From: Streptomyces flaveolus
Lineage (GTDB): Bacteria > Actinomycetota > Actinomycetes > Streptomycetales > Streptomycetaceae
Assembly (NCBI RefSeq): GCF_000716535.1
Contig: NZ_JNWV01000045.1
Span: 1-63,455 of the forward strand
Length of the DNA stretch: 63,455 bases
Reading direction: 5' to 3'
Every line of letters begins with the position of its first letter. Position 1 is the first letter of the stretch. Below, piece by piece: positions 42,036 to 50,218 of the stretch. The notes under the pieces are model-generated. The model was given only the letters and a program-made list of their open reading frames with translations. It had not been told where the DNA came from and searched no databases. Made by a program: the position numbers and the translations under genes.

Positions 42036-42506
42036 TCAGCCGAACATGCCGGGCTTGTAGTCACCGGCGGGCTGCCGGTTGATGACGTTGATGCGGTTGT
42101 AGGCGTTGATGACGGCGATCAGCGACATCAGCGCGACGAGCTGGTCCTCGTCGTAGTGCTTCGTGGCGTTCTCCCACGCCTCGTCCGACACGCCGGCCGC
42201 GCCGTCCGCGATGCGCGTGCCCTGCTCGGCCAGCTCCAGCGCGGCGCGCTCGGCGTCCGTGAAGACCGTGGCCTCGCGCCACACGGCCACCAGGTTCAGA
42301 CGCTGCTGCTCCTCACCCGCGGCGGTGGCGTCCTTGGTGTGCATGTCGGTGCAGAAACCGCAGCCGTTGATCTGGCTGGCGCGGATCTTCACCAGCTCCT
42401 GAGTGGCGACCGGGAGAGCCGCGTGCACCGCCGCGCCGGCCGAGTTCAGGTGCTTCATGACCTTGCCGGCAAGGGCGTTGCCGAAGTAGTTGATACGCGC
42501 GTCCAT
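42036..42506 (-). CDS. Carboxymuconolactone decarboxylase/AhpD-like protein
   Basis: A 156-residue CMD-family protein. INGCGFCTDMHTKDA near 47-61 holds the CxxC-xxx-H peroxidase centre of AhpD-like proteins. WREATVFTDAERAALELAE and VALMSLIAVINAYNRINVINR are typical later helices. Such proteins reduce peroxides through a thiol relay. CMD genes are the best-documented class of ECF41 targets. The ATG at 42506 is 38 bases from a perfect ECF41-type box, which argues directly that the box is an ECF41 promoter. First gene of an operon with epoxide hydrolase and MFS exporter. Confidence 0.92.
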   Translation of the reverse strand: MDARINYFGNALAGKVMKHLNSAGAAVHAALPVATQELVKIRASQINGCGFCTDMHTKDATAAGEEQQRLNLVAVWREATVFTDAERAALELAEQGTRIADGAAGVSDEAWENATKHYDEDQLVALMSLIAVINAYNRINVINRQPAGDYKPGMFG

Positions 42507-42544
42507 GACGGATCTCCTCAAGTGTGGAACAGTTACAGCTGACT

Positions 42545-42571
42545 GACCGGGAGCCCCTTCGATCTGTGACA
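42545..42571 (-). promoter_or_regulatory. ECF41-type promoter of the CMD operon
   Basis: Perfect TGTCACA (42571-42565), 16 bases, GGTC (42548-42545), minus strand. Position and target match the known COE class. Confidence 0.82.
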
Positions 42572-42747
42572 ACGTCGGTCGTCGATTCCCTCCCGTCGGA
42601 CCAGGACACGGTCCGGATCGGTGCAACACGATCCTCGGCACCGTGTGACGACAAGCATGTGAGGCCCGTCGGCCCGAGAGCGGTCATCCTGGGACCGTGG
42701 ACACCGGGCACGGCGAGCGCACCATCAGCGAATCCAAGGTGATCACC

Positions 42748-43539
42748 ATGGCAACCGAGAGTGTTCTGCACCCGAGCCTCATCGTCCCGGTCGGGCACGT
42801 CGAGCCCGTACCGCGCCGCATCCGGGGCATGATCGGCGGACGTGTCGCCTTCGACACCCGCCGCGCACTGTACGTCTGGGAGTGGCAGGCCTACCCCCAG
42901 TTCAGCATCCCGGTCGAGGACCTGGTGGAAGGTGTGCTCCACGACGACAAGCACACGGAGCACCTCGGTGCCGGCCCGGCACACCGTCACACTCTGCACG
43001 TCGGCTCGCAGGTCCGGGCCGGAGCGGCGTGGGTCTGGGGAGAAGGCGCCCCGGCACCCCTGCACGGCACCGTGCGCTTCGAGTGGGAGGCGCTGGACTC
43101 CTGGTTCGAGGAGGACGAGCCGGTCTTCGTCCATCCCAGGAGCCCATACTCCCGCGTGGACGCCCTCCGTTCCAGCAGCGGCGTCAGGGTCGAGTTGGAC
43201 GGTGTCGTGCTGGCGGAGGCCCCCACCTGCGTGAAGCTGTTCGAGACCGGCCTCCCGACCCGCTACTACCTCGACCGTACGACCATCGACTGGACCCGGC
43301 TGCGGCACTCGGACACGGTGACCCGATGCCCCTACAAGGGGACGACGAGCAGCTACTGGTCGTTCGACAGCGACACCGCCTCCCACGAGGACATCGCCTG
43401 GACGTACGACTTCCCGACCATCCACGCCAACCGCATCGCCGGACTGACCGCCTTCTACAACGAGCACGTCGATCTGTACGTCGACGGATTCCTGCTGCCG
43501 AGGCCCACCGACCCCACCCGGCCGGCCTCCGACCAGTAA
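42748..43539 (+). CDS. DUF427-domain protein
   Basis: A 263-residue protein with two DUF427-type beta domains. The first is near 28-60 (GRVAFDTRRALYVWEWQAYPQFSIP). The second is near 150-235, including LDRTTIDWTRLRHSDTVTRCPYKGTTSSYWSF and AWTYDFPTIHANRIAGLTAFYNEHVDLYVDG, the diagnostic region. The biochemical role is unknown. The ATG at 42748 follows AAGGTGATC. A TGTGACG occurs upstream but no consensus box in the right orientation, so this gene seems outside the regulon. Confidence 0.85.
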   Translation: MATESVLHPSLIVPVGHVEPVPRRIRGMIGGRVAFDTRRALYVWEWQAYPQFSIPVEDLVEGVLHDDKHTEHLGAGPAHRHTLHVGSQVRAGAAWVWGEGAPAPLHGTVRFEWEALDSWFEEDEPVFVHPRSPYSRVDALRSSSGVRVELDGVVLAEAPTCVKLFETGLPTRYYLDRTTIDWTRLRHSDTVTRCPYKGTTSSYWSFDSDTASHEDIAWTYDFPTIHANRIAGLTAFYNEHVDLYVDGFLLPRPTDPTRPASDQ

Positions 43540-43611
43540 CGGCCGGGCCAGCAGGATCCGCTCGGGAAATACCGTGGCCGGTGAGCGATTTCCGCGTCGC
43601 TTTCCCCGGTG

Positions 43612-43638
43612 CGTCACACATCGGCTCCCGGCCTGGTC
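43612..43638 (+). promoter_or_regulatory. ECF41-type promoter of the HSL-type hydrolase (variant -35)
   Basis: CGTCACA (43612-43618), 16 bases, GGTC (43635-43638); first base of the -35 differs. Confidence 0.6.
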
Positions 43639-43686
43639 TCATGGGGTGTAAAGCCTTCCGAAACCCACCACCCACAAGGAGATGCC

Positions 43687-44637
43687 GTGAGCGACTTCGT
43701 TCTCGAGCCCGCCGCCCAGGAATTCGCCGACGCGGCCGCCAAGCCGCCGCTGCTGTACGAACTCGGTGTCGAGGGCGCCCGGAAGCTGCTCGACGACGTT
43801 CAGTCCGGACCGGTCGAAAAGCTCGACGTGGACGAGAAGTGGATCACCGTTCCCGCCGAGGTCGGTGACGTGAGGGTGCGCATCGTCAAGCCCGTCGGCA
43901 GCACCGGCGTCCTGCCCGTGATCCTCTACGTGCACGGCGGCGGCTGGATCCTCGGCAACGCCGGCACCCACGACCGCCTGGTGCGTGAACTGGCCGTGGG
44001 CGCGGAGGCGGCCCTGGTCTTCGTCGAGTACGACCGCTCCCCGGAGGCGAAGTACCCCGTCGCCATCGAGCAGGCGTACGCCACCGCCCAGTGGGTCTCC
44101 ACCAAGGGCGCCGAAGAGGGGCTGGACGGTTCCCGTATGGTCGTCGCCGGTGACTCCGTCGGCGGCAACATGAGCGCCGCCCTGACCCACCTGGCCAAGC
44201 GGCGCGGCGACGTGACCTTCCTGCACCAGTCGCTGTACTACCCCGTCACCGACGCGGGACAGGACACCGAGAGCTACCGGACCTTCGCCCACGGTCCGCA
44301 CCTGACGGCGAAGGCCATGGAGTGGTTCTGGAACGCCTACACCACCGACCCGGCCGAGCGGAACCAGATCACGGCCTCCCCCCTGCGTGCGACCCAGGAA
44401 GACCTGAAGGGACTGCCGCCGGCGTTCGTCGTGGTCGACGAGAACGACGTACTGCGCGACGAGGGCGAGGCGTACGCCCGCAAGCTGATCCAGGCCGGCG
44501 TGCCGACCACCAGCGTCCGCTACAACGCCAGCCTGCACGACTTCATGATGCTGAACCCGGTTCGCGGAACCCAGGCCTCGACCGCGGCGATCGAGCAGGC
44601 CATCCATGTCCTGCGCAAGGCGCTGGGCACCGACTGA
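43687..44637 (+). CDS. Alpha/beta hydrolase of the hormone-sensitive lipase (HSL) family
   Basis: A 316-residue esterase/lipase. YVHGGGWILGN near 84-94 is the HGGG(W) oxyanion motif. VAGDSVGGNMSA near 154-165 contains the nucleophile serine (GDSxG). VVVDENDVLRDEG supplies the aspartate and NASLHDFMMLNP the histidine. It hydrolyses short-acyl or bulky esters. The GTG at 43687 follows AAGGAGATG. A one-mismatch ECF41-type box ends 48 bases upstream. Confidence 0.88.
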   Translation: MSDFVLEPAAQEFADAAAKPPLLYELGVEGARKLLDDVQSGPVEKLDVDEKWITVPAEVGDVRVRIVKPVGSTGVLPVILYVHGGGWILGNAGTHDRLVRELAVGAEAALVFVEYDRSPEAKYPVAIEQAYATAQWVSTKGAEEGLDGSRMVVAGDSVGGNMSAALTHLAKRRGDVTFLHQSLYYPVTDAGQDTESYRTFAHGPHLTAKAMEWFWNAYTTDPAERNQITASPLRATQEDLKGLPPAFVVVDENDVLRDEGEAYARKLIQAGVPTTSVRYNASLHDFMMLNPVRGTQASTAAIEQAIHVLRKALGTD

Positions 44638-44651
44638 TCGACTAGTCCCTC

Positions 44652-44672
44652 TCCCGCGGACATGCCGCGGGA
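44652..44672 (+). terminator. Hairpin after the HSL-type hydrolase
   Basis: TCCCGCGG / CCGCGGGA, eight-base arms with a five-base loop, 15 bases after the stop codon. Confidence 0.55.
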
Positions 44673-44787
44673 AATCCCATGCATCGGAACGTGCCGCGAT
44701 TCAGCACGGCCTCACGCCCGGATGGGGCGCGTACGTCACCGGCGTCTTCACCGGCGTATTTCACCGGCAAATTGAAAGGCCACTCTC

Positions 44788-45507
44788 ATGAGTGCACAGA
44801 AACCGACCATCGTCCTCGTCCACGGCGCGTTCGCGGACTCCTCCAGTTGGAACGGAGTCGTCGAAAGGCTCCAGTCGCACGGCTACCCGGTGGTGGCCGC
44901 GAGCAATCCGCTGCGCGGACTGGCCGGAGACAGCGAGTACGTCAGACAACTCGTGGCCTCCATCGACGGCCCGGTGGTCCTCGCGGGCCACTCCTACGGT
45001 GGTTCGGTCATCAGCAACGCCGCCGGCGGACTCGACAACGTCAAGGCACTCGTCTTCGTCGCGGCCTTCCTGCCGGACGAGGGCGAGAGCGCGGTCACCC
45101 TCTCCGGCAAGTTCCCGGGCAGCACCCTCGGGGAGGCGCTCCACCCGGTGCCGGTCACCGTGCCGGACGGTAGCCAGGTCACCGATCTCTACATCGAGAA
45201 GAGCAAGTTCCACCAGCAGTTCGCCGCCGACGTCCCGGAGGAGACCGCGGCGGTCATGGCTGCCACCCAGCGACCCGTGGCCGATGCCGCGCTGGCGGAG
45301 GGAGCCTCCGCCCCGGCCTGGAAGAGCGTCCCGTCCTGGGTTCTGGTGGCCACCGAGGACCGGAACATCCCGGCGGAGGCACAGGTCTTCATGGCCGAGC
45401 GCGCGAAGGCCACCGTGGTGAGCGTCTCCGCCTCCCACGCGGTCGGCGTCTCGCGTCCCGGTGACGTCGCACGCCTGATCAACGAGGCGGCGCAGGCGAC
45501 CGGCTGA
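44788..45507 (+). CDS. Alpha/beta hydrolase (cytoplasmic paralogue of 31439-32281)
   Basis: A 239-residue alpha/beta-hydrolase: VLVHGAFADSSSWNGVVERL, GHSYGGSVISNAAGG (serine nucleophile), DRNIPAEAQVFMAERA (acid region) and SASHAVGVSRPGDV (histidine). It aligns almost end to end with the mature part of the secreted protein at 31439-32281 but lacks a signal peptide. Substrate unknown. The ATG at 44788 is near the N-terminus of the fold and needs no extension. A hairpin terminator separates it from the upstream hydrolase, so it may have its own promoter, which I do not recognise. Confidence 0.86.
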   Translation: MSAQKPTIVLVHGAFADSSSWNGVVERLQSHGYPVVAASNPLRGLAGDSEYVRQLVASIDGPVVLAGHSYGGSVISNAAGGLDNVKALVFVAAFLPDEGESAVTLSGKFPGSTLGEALHPVPVTVPDGSQVTDLYIEKSKFHQQFAADVPEETAAVMAATQRPVADAALAEGASAPAWKSVPSWVLVATEDRNIPAEAQVFMAERAKATVVSVSASHAVGVSRPGDVARLINEAAQATG

Positions 45508-45663
45508 GCGGCCGGCACCCAGCGCACCGGACCGCCGGGTGGCCGATCGAACGAGCGGTCGGCCGCCCGGAGACGCGTCGAGGGAGCACGCACCGACGGC
45601 CGATGCCCGCCGGGTGCCTGACGGTCTCCTCTCCGGCACCACCGACTCTGGGAGGAACGCATC

Positions 45664-46005
45664 ATGAACATGAACAAGCAGGCCGCTCGTGGCCTGGTCG
45701 ACATAGAGGCCTATCTGTACCGCGAGGCTCATCTCAGCGCCGCTCGCCGGCGTGTGACCGCCTTCACCGCGAGGACGGACGGGCTGACCCACGAGCAGAA
45801 GAGGGATATCGAGCTGTGGTATCTCCAGGAACAGAAGTACGTGGCCCGCATGGTGACGAAGTACATCGCCGACAGTGTCGGCGCGGCCGAGGCGGCGAAC
45901 AACGTCCGGTTCGGGCGATGGCTGCGCGGAACACTGATCGCCATGGCCGTGATCACCCTGGTGACGTTCGTGTGCACGGCGGTCGTCGTGGGATCGGTGG
46001 CCTGA
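45664..46005 (+). CDS. Small C-tail-anchored membrane protein
   Basis: A 113-residue protein I do not recognise. The first 85 residues are charged and helical (LVDIEAYLYREAHLSAARRRVTAF; IELWYLQEQKYVARMVTKYIAD). A single hydrophobic helix lies near 90-110 (GTLIAMAVITLVTFVCTAVVVGSV) and ends the protein. The ATG at 45664 follows GGGAGGAACGC, a strong ribosome binding site. It could be an adaptor or stress membrane protein. No family assigned. Confidence 0.65.
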   Translation: MNMNKQAARGLVDIEAYLYREAHLSAARRRVTAFTARTDGLTHEQKRDIELWYLQEQKYVARMVTKYIADSVGAAEAANNVRFGRWLRGTLIAMAVITLVTFVCTAVVVGSVA

Positions 46006-46093
46006 TCCACGCGACATGAGACGGAGAGCGGTGCTCTCGGGACAGACTCGACGCCCTTGGACGCCAAGGTACCGTGACGGCCGGGAGGCTGTC

Positions 46094-47085
46094 ATGACGG
46101 GAGACGGAGCACGGACCGGGCTCCTCGGGCGGCGGAACGAGCGCGGCTTTCTCGACGACCTCCTCGCGCCGGCCAGGACCGGGCGAAGCGGAGTCCTGGT
46201 GGTGCGCGGTGAGGCGGGCATCGGGAAGACCGAGCTGCTGAACCACCTGCTCGACCGGGCCACCGGAAGCGGTGGAGCCCTTCAAGGGACGGGAGTCCGC
46301 GACCCGGCAGGCCATCGAAGCCGTCACGCACGACCGTCTCCTGCGGGACGAGGGCAAGGCGACGACGGCGACCCAGTGGGCGGCGGCGGTCCTCTACAAC
46401 GGCCTCGGCCGATACGAGGAGGCCTACGCCTCCGCCGAACGTGGCCGCGAGAACCCGCAGGAACTGGGACTGTCCCTCCAGTCCCGGGTCGAACTCGTCG
46501 AAGCGGCCGTACGACTGGGGCGGACCGCGCATGCGGCCGAGACTGTGCGGACGATCGAGGAGATGGCCCAGGTCAGCGGAACCGCCTGGCGCTCGGCATC
46601 TCCGCCGCCACTCGTGCCCTGATGAGCGAGGGGCAGGCCACCGACGACCTGCACCGGAAGCGATCGAGCAACTCGACACGGTGCAGGCCCGGATGGACGG
46701 TGCACGGGCACGGCTTCGCTACGGTGAGTGGCTACGCCGGGAACAGCGACGGACGGAGGCCCGTTCCCAGCTCAGCGAGGCACACGAGATGCTCGGCGAA
46801 GCCGGGGCCGAGGCCTTCGCGGAGCGCGCGCGACGGGAGCTGCAGGCCGTGGGAGCGAAGGTCCGCAAACGCGCCTCGGTCACGCCGGTGGTTCTCACTG
46901 CGAAGGAAGTCGAGATCGCGCGACTTGCCCAGAGCGGCTTCACGAACCCGGAGATCGGTGCCCGACTGTTCCTCAGCCCTCACACGGTCGAATGGCATCT
47001 GCGCAAGGTCTTCGCGAAGCTGGGAACCTCCTCCCGCGAGGAGATCGGCTCGATGCCACTCGAAGGCATGCCGACCACGTCCTGA
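46094..47085 (+). pseudogene. LAL-type LuxR regulator, internally deleted and frameshifted
   Basis: The start reads like a large ATP-binding LuxR regulator: LLGRRNERGFLDDLLAPARTGRSGVLVVRGEAGIGKTELL (Walker A). After about 60 residues the frame breaks near 46270. A second frame resumes with tetratricopeptide-like sequence (NGLGRYEEAYASAERGREN) to 46622. A third frame then carries RLRYGEWLRREQRRTEARSQL and the C-terminal LuxR helix-turn-helix (LTAKEVEIARLAQSGFTNPEIGARLFLSPHTVEWHLRKVF). Several hundred residues are missing compared with the intact paralogue at 54807. It cannot form a normal regulator. Confidence 0.8.
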
Positions 47086-47106
47086 CCCGCCCGGGTTCCG
47101 GGCGGG
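47086..47106. terminator. Bidirectional hairpin between LuxR pseudogene and OsmC
   Basis: CCCGCCCGG-GTT-CCGGGCGGG, nine-base perfect arms, between convergent genes. Confidence 0.65.
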
Positions 47107-47112
47107 ACCCGC

Positions 47113-47535
47113 TCACCGCGGGAGCGACTGGGCGTGGGACTCGTCCGGTTCCGCCAGCAGAGCCGGTACGGTGACGATCGTGACCTCCCTGGTCAGCAGG
47201 CGGTGAACGGGACAGCGCCCGGCAGCTGCCAGCAACTGCTCCCGCTGAGCCGGCTCCAGGTCGCCGGTCAACCCGACGTTCTTGACGATGCGCCCCTGAT
47301 CGCCGAACCGTACGGCCACGTCGACACGGTCGAGCGCCCAGCCGTGTCGGTCCGCCAGGGCCCGCACGGCCATGGACGTGCAGGACCCCAGCGCGGCCAG
47401 GAGCAGCTCACCCGGGGTGGGACCCGCGTCGGTGCTGATGGGCTCGGGTTCGTCGGCCGTCAGCGTGTGAGGCCCGATCGCGATGGAGCGGGTGAGCCGT
47501 CTGCCTTCGGCAATGGACACGATGCGCGTGATCAT
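47113..47535 (-). CDS. OsmC-family peroxide/thiol protein
   Basis: A 140-residue OsmC-like protein. The two reactive cysteines are in LAALGSCTSMAVRAL near 52 and AAGRCPVHRLL near 107. It is shorter than the Ohr at 21038 and closer to the YhfA/OsmC-like group. It should reduce peroxides or handle reactive sulfur. The ATG at 47535 is 58 bases from a perfect ECF41-type box, divergent from NmrA-3. Confidence 0.87.
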   Translation of the reverse strand: MITRIVSIAEGRRLTRSIAIGPHTLTADEPEPISTDAGPTPGELLLAALGSCTSMAVRALADRHGWALDRVDVAVRFGDQGRIVKNVGLTGDLEPAQREQLLAAAGRCPVHRLLTREVTIVTVPALLAEPDESHAQSLPR

Positions 47536-47593
47536 GGGTCTTCCTCTCGACCGAGGTGCGGGGACCAGGGGTAGCTCATCCCTCTTCCGCAGA

Positions 47594-47620
47594 GACCGAG
47601 CGGCACAGGCGCGTGTGACA
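47594..47620 (-). promoter_or_regulatory. ECF41-type promoter of the OsmC gene
   Basis: Perfect TGTCACA (47620-47614), 16 bases, GGTC (47597-47594), minus strand. Confidence 0.77.
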
Positions 47621-47842
47621 GGCCGGCTCGGGGAGGGCAGTGCCCGCCGAGTCGAATGGCGGTCGCCGCGCTGCCGCGCGAGATTGGTCGAGCGGTGTTC
47701 CGAGGCCGCTGACCCACGCCGGCGGAAGTGCCGACGTGTACCTGCGGGCCCGGCCCGCGCCGGAGGCCTGCCCCACTACGCGACGGCTGTGCCGTGCGGT
47801 GCGGTGGGCGGGATGCCGGCCCAGGTCCCGGGACTGGCCCCG

Positions 47843-47869
47843 TGTCACAGGAGGAGTACCTGCCTTGTC
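47843..47869 (+). promoter_or_regulatory. ECF41-type promoter of NmrA-3 (variant -10)
   Basis: TGTCACA (47843-47849), 16 bases, TGTC (47866-47869), as at NmrA-2. Confidence 0.62.
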
Positions 47870-47914
47870 TGTAGGGGGAGTCGGAAACCGTTGTCGGTAC
47901 GAGGAGGCAATCAC

Positions 47915-48673
47915 ATGCAGGTGGCCGTGGCCGGAGGGACCGGCCTGGTGGGGAAGTTCGTAGTGGCGGAGCTGCGGGCCGCAGGACATCGACCCCTGGT
48001 TCTCGCCCGTTCGCACGGCGTTGACCTGACCACCGGCGTCGGCCTGGAAGAGCGGTTGTCCGGCAGTGACGCGGTGATCGATGTGACGAACATCGTCACG
48101 ACGAGGAAGAAGCCCGCGGTCGACTTCTTCTCCCGGACCACCGGCCACCTGCTCTCCGCCGCCCGGTCGATGGGCATCGGGCATCTGGTGACCTTGTCGA
48201 TCGTCGGCAGTGAAGAGGTGGATCTCGGTTACTACTTCGGCAAGCGCGTGCAGGAAGAACTGGTCCGCGACGGAGGCGTGCCGTGGACGGTGCTCCGCGC
48301 CACCCAGTTCTTCGAATTCCCGGAGCCGCTGCTGGCCAACCGGTCACCGGTGGTCATGATGCCGAGAATGCTCACCCAACCCGTCGCCGCCCAGGACGTC
48401 GCCGAGAAGCTCGTCGAGCACGCGGTACGGGGCCCTTCCGGAATGGCGCCGGAGATCGCGGGCCCCGACCGGCTGGACATGGTGGACATGACGCGTCGCA
48501 TCCTGCGCGCTCAGGGCCGGCGGCGGCTCGTCGTGCCGGTGACGCTTCCCGGCAAGGTGGGCAAGGCCATGTCAGGAGGCGGCCTGCTGCCGCGCGGGGA
48601 GTACGTCCAGTGCCGCCGGACGTTCGACGAGCACCTCGCGTCCTTGGGACGGGCCACGGCAAACGGCCGGTGA
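47915..48673 (+). CDS. NmrA-like NAD(P)-binding protein (NmrA-3)
   Basis: A 252-residue atypical SDR: MQVAVAGGTGLVGKFVVAEL at the N-terminus, GVDLTTGVGLEERL, AVIDVTNIVTTRKK, LSIVGSEEVDLGYYFGKRVQEELV and VPWTVLRATQFFEF. It is the most divergent of the four NmrA paralogues: YFGK replaces YFRAK, and the C-terminus (RRRLVVPVTLPGKVGKAMSGGGLL) differs. The ATG follows GAGGAGG. Its box has a TGTC -10. Confidence 0.86.
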   Translation: MQVAVAGGTGLVGKFVVAELRAAGHRPLVLARSHGVDLTTGVGLEERLSGSDAVIDVTNIVTTRKKPAVDFFSRTTGHLLSAARSMGIGHLVTLSIVGSEEVDLGYYFGKRVQEELVRDGGVPWTVLRATQFFEFPEPLLANRSPVVMMPRMLTQPVAAQDVAEKLVEHAVRGPSGMAPEIAGPDRLDMVDMTRRILRAQGRRRLVVPVTLPGKVGKAMSGGGLLPRGEYVQCRRTFDEHLASLGRATANGR

Positions 48674-48924
48674 CCGACGACGACGGTGGGCTCCCTATGG
48701 TCCAGGAGACGCCGTCGTGCGCGGGCGCAGGACCCGGCGTCCGCCGGCGACGAGCAGCCCCCGGACCGCCCGTTCCGCGAAGCCCGTGAGGAACAACGGG
48801 CGCCGATCTTGAAGTTCACGGCGCCGACCCCACAGCCGCACGCGGGGGAACAGAACAACGTCCAGAGCGGCTCGGGTGGTTGCGGCCGGGGGGCGGCCCT
48901 CTTCCCTGCTCCTCAACAGTGCAT

Positions 48925-49260
48925 CTCTACTCGCTCGTCCCACGCAGCAGCGGTGCCGGCGCGGACCGGTGGACGCCGTCGGTGGCTAGCACCCTCGCCA
49001 AGGGCATGAGGTTGCCCGACTGGGCCGCTGTGAAGCAGGTTCTCACGAGCCGTTGATGTGCGTCCGGGGCCACGGGCCGGGGGCGACGCCTGGCGTCCGT
49101 CGGCTTCGGCAGCCAGGCGCCGGCGCAGGTCTCCTGGCGTCTGCGAGCCGACTGGACGACCCTGACGGCCGGCCGGCCGGCCGGATCGTCGTCGTCCTGA
49201 GCAGTGCCTACGGGTTGCGCACGAGCGTCCGGTCCGTTCCCCGCCACCGCACCCATACCC
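48925..49260 (-). pseudogene. Second decayed ECF41-type sigma factor
   Basis: Scattered over frames on the minus strand are VWVRWRGTDRTLVRNP (end of region 2, compare sigma-1), AWLPKPTDAR (the WLPEP linker) and HQRLVRTCFTAAQSGNLMPLARVLATDGV (start of the SnoaL tail). Region 4 and both ends are missing, and frame changes separate the pieces. It is plainly a dead relative of sigma-1/sigma-4. Confidence 0.6.
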
Positions 49261-49356
49261 CGGGTGGTGGATCGGCGACGCATTCCGCTCGGACGCTCCG
49301 TGGACGAGCGCACCCCGATGTTGAGGGGCCGCTGCCGTTCGCGGTCCGGGGCGGCT

Positions 49357-49383
49357 TGTCACACGGAGCGGCGCTGTTCAGTC
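49357..49383 (+). promoter_or_regulatory. ECF41-type promoter of the unknown 130-residue gene (variant -10)
   Basis: TGTCACA (49357-49363), 16 bases, AGTC (49380-49383). Confidence 0.52.
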
Positions 49384-49472
49384 AAAAGGTGGAACCGGCA
49401 TTTTCGGGCATTCGCGCTGATGTTCCGGCTCGGGGTCAACCGGCGTGACATCGGACGCGGAGAGGAGATCAC

Positions 49473-49865
49473 ATGCTGCTCGAGATGGACCATCCCAGCC
49501 TTCGGGAGAACGGCGGTGCAGGGCTCACCGCGGGGGAGGGCGCCCTGGTCGCCGGCTCCGATCTCCGTGAGGCCGACCGGACGGCGCCCGATCCTCGGTC
49601 CTCCCTGCGCTCCGTGCTCACGCAGCCCGTGAAATGGCTGATCGGCGTGCCGTTCCGGCCCAGCGGGACCCGTGTGATCTGGATGTACTACGTGGTCGAC
49701 GGAGCCCACGACGTCGCCGACGCCGTGCGCGAGGCCATGGAGCGCGCCAACAGCGCCCGGGAGCGGCGCGCGCGAGGCGGTATGCCCGTGACGGCAGAGC
49801 ACATCGAGGTGCGGAGGATCCTGCGGGATGCCCTGGGACGCACGAGCCTGGACGGCCGCCGGTGA
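49473..49865 (+). CDS. Hypothetical protein
   Basis: A 130-residue protein with no family I recognise. The middle segment VKWLIGVPFRPSGTRVIWMYYVVDGAHDVADAVREAMERANSAR has beta-strand then helix character. The remainder is charged, ending ILRDALGRTSLDGRR. There is no signal peptide or clear membrane helix. A GAGAGGAGATCAC ribosome binding site precedes the ATG, and an ECF41-type box variant lies 89 bases upstream, which together support a real gene. Confidence 0.55.
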   Translation: MLLEMDHPSLRENGGAGLTAGEGALVAGSDLREADRTAPDPRSSLRSVLTQPVKWLIGVPFRPSGTRVIWMYYVVDGAHDVADAVREAMERANSARERRARGGMPVTAEHIEVRRILRDALGRTSLDGRR

Positions 49866-50218
49866 CCTGGTGGCGTCTCCGTGATGGACGCCGGTCAGGT
49901 CGCAGGACGGCGAAGAGCCCGGGTGGGTCGTCATAGGCACGTCCCGCCCGCCTAGGCCGGCGTGACGGCGCTGTGCCCGGCCTTCACCGCGGAGCACAGC
50001 CGGTCGAGCACCTCGCACTCGCTGCGCCGCCCGCGTAGCTGCCCCGACAATCCTCACCCACCATACGCAGCGCCTTCAGGGAGGGTAGGCCGATTCGCAC
50101 CGGCATGCAGCAAACACCCTTTCCGACCTGGACCGCCGTGGCGTGGCATGCAAGTGACGCAGATCATGGGCATGGGAAGGCATGGATGCCTCGCGACGAC
50201 CGATGTTGTCTTGGCCGC
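49866..50218. other. Region with a LuxR N-terminal scrap
   Basis: Apart from the remnant at 49952-50050 I see no gene. No consensus box lies upstream of the aldehyde dehydrogenase. Confidence 0.4.
49952..50050 (-). pseudogene. N-terminal scrap of a LAL-type LuxR regulator
   Basis: The minus frame reads LSGQLRGRRSECEVLDRLCSAVKAG followed shortly by a stop. This matches the opening of LAL regulators (GRxxExxxLDxLLAxxRxG) just before the Walker A motif, which is missing. It is a short remnant of a third family member in this window. Confidence 0.5.
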
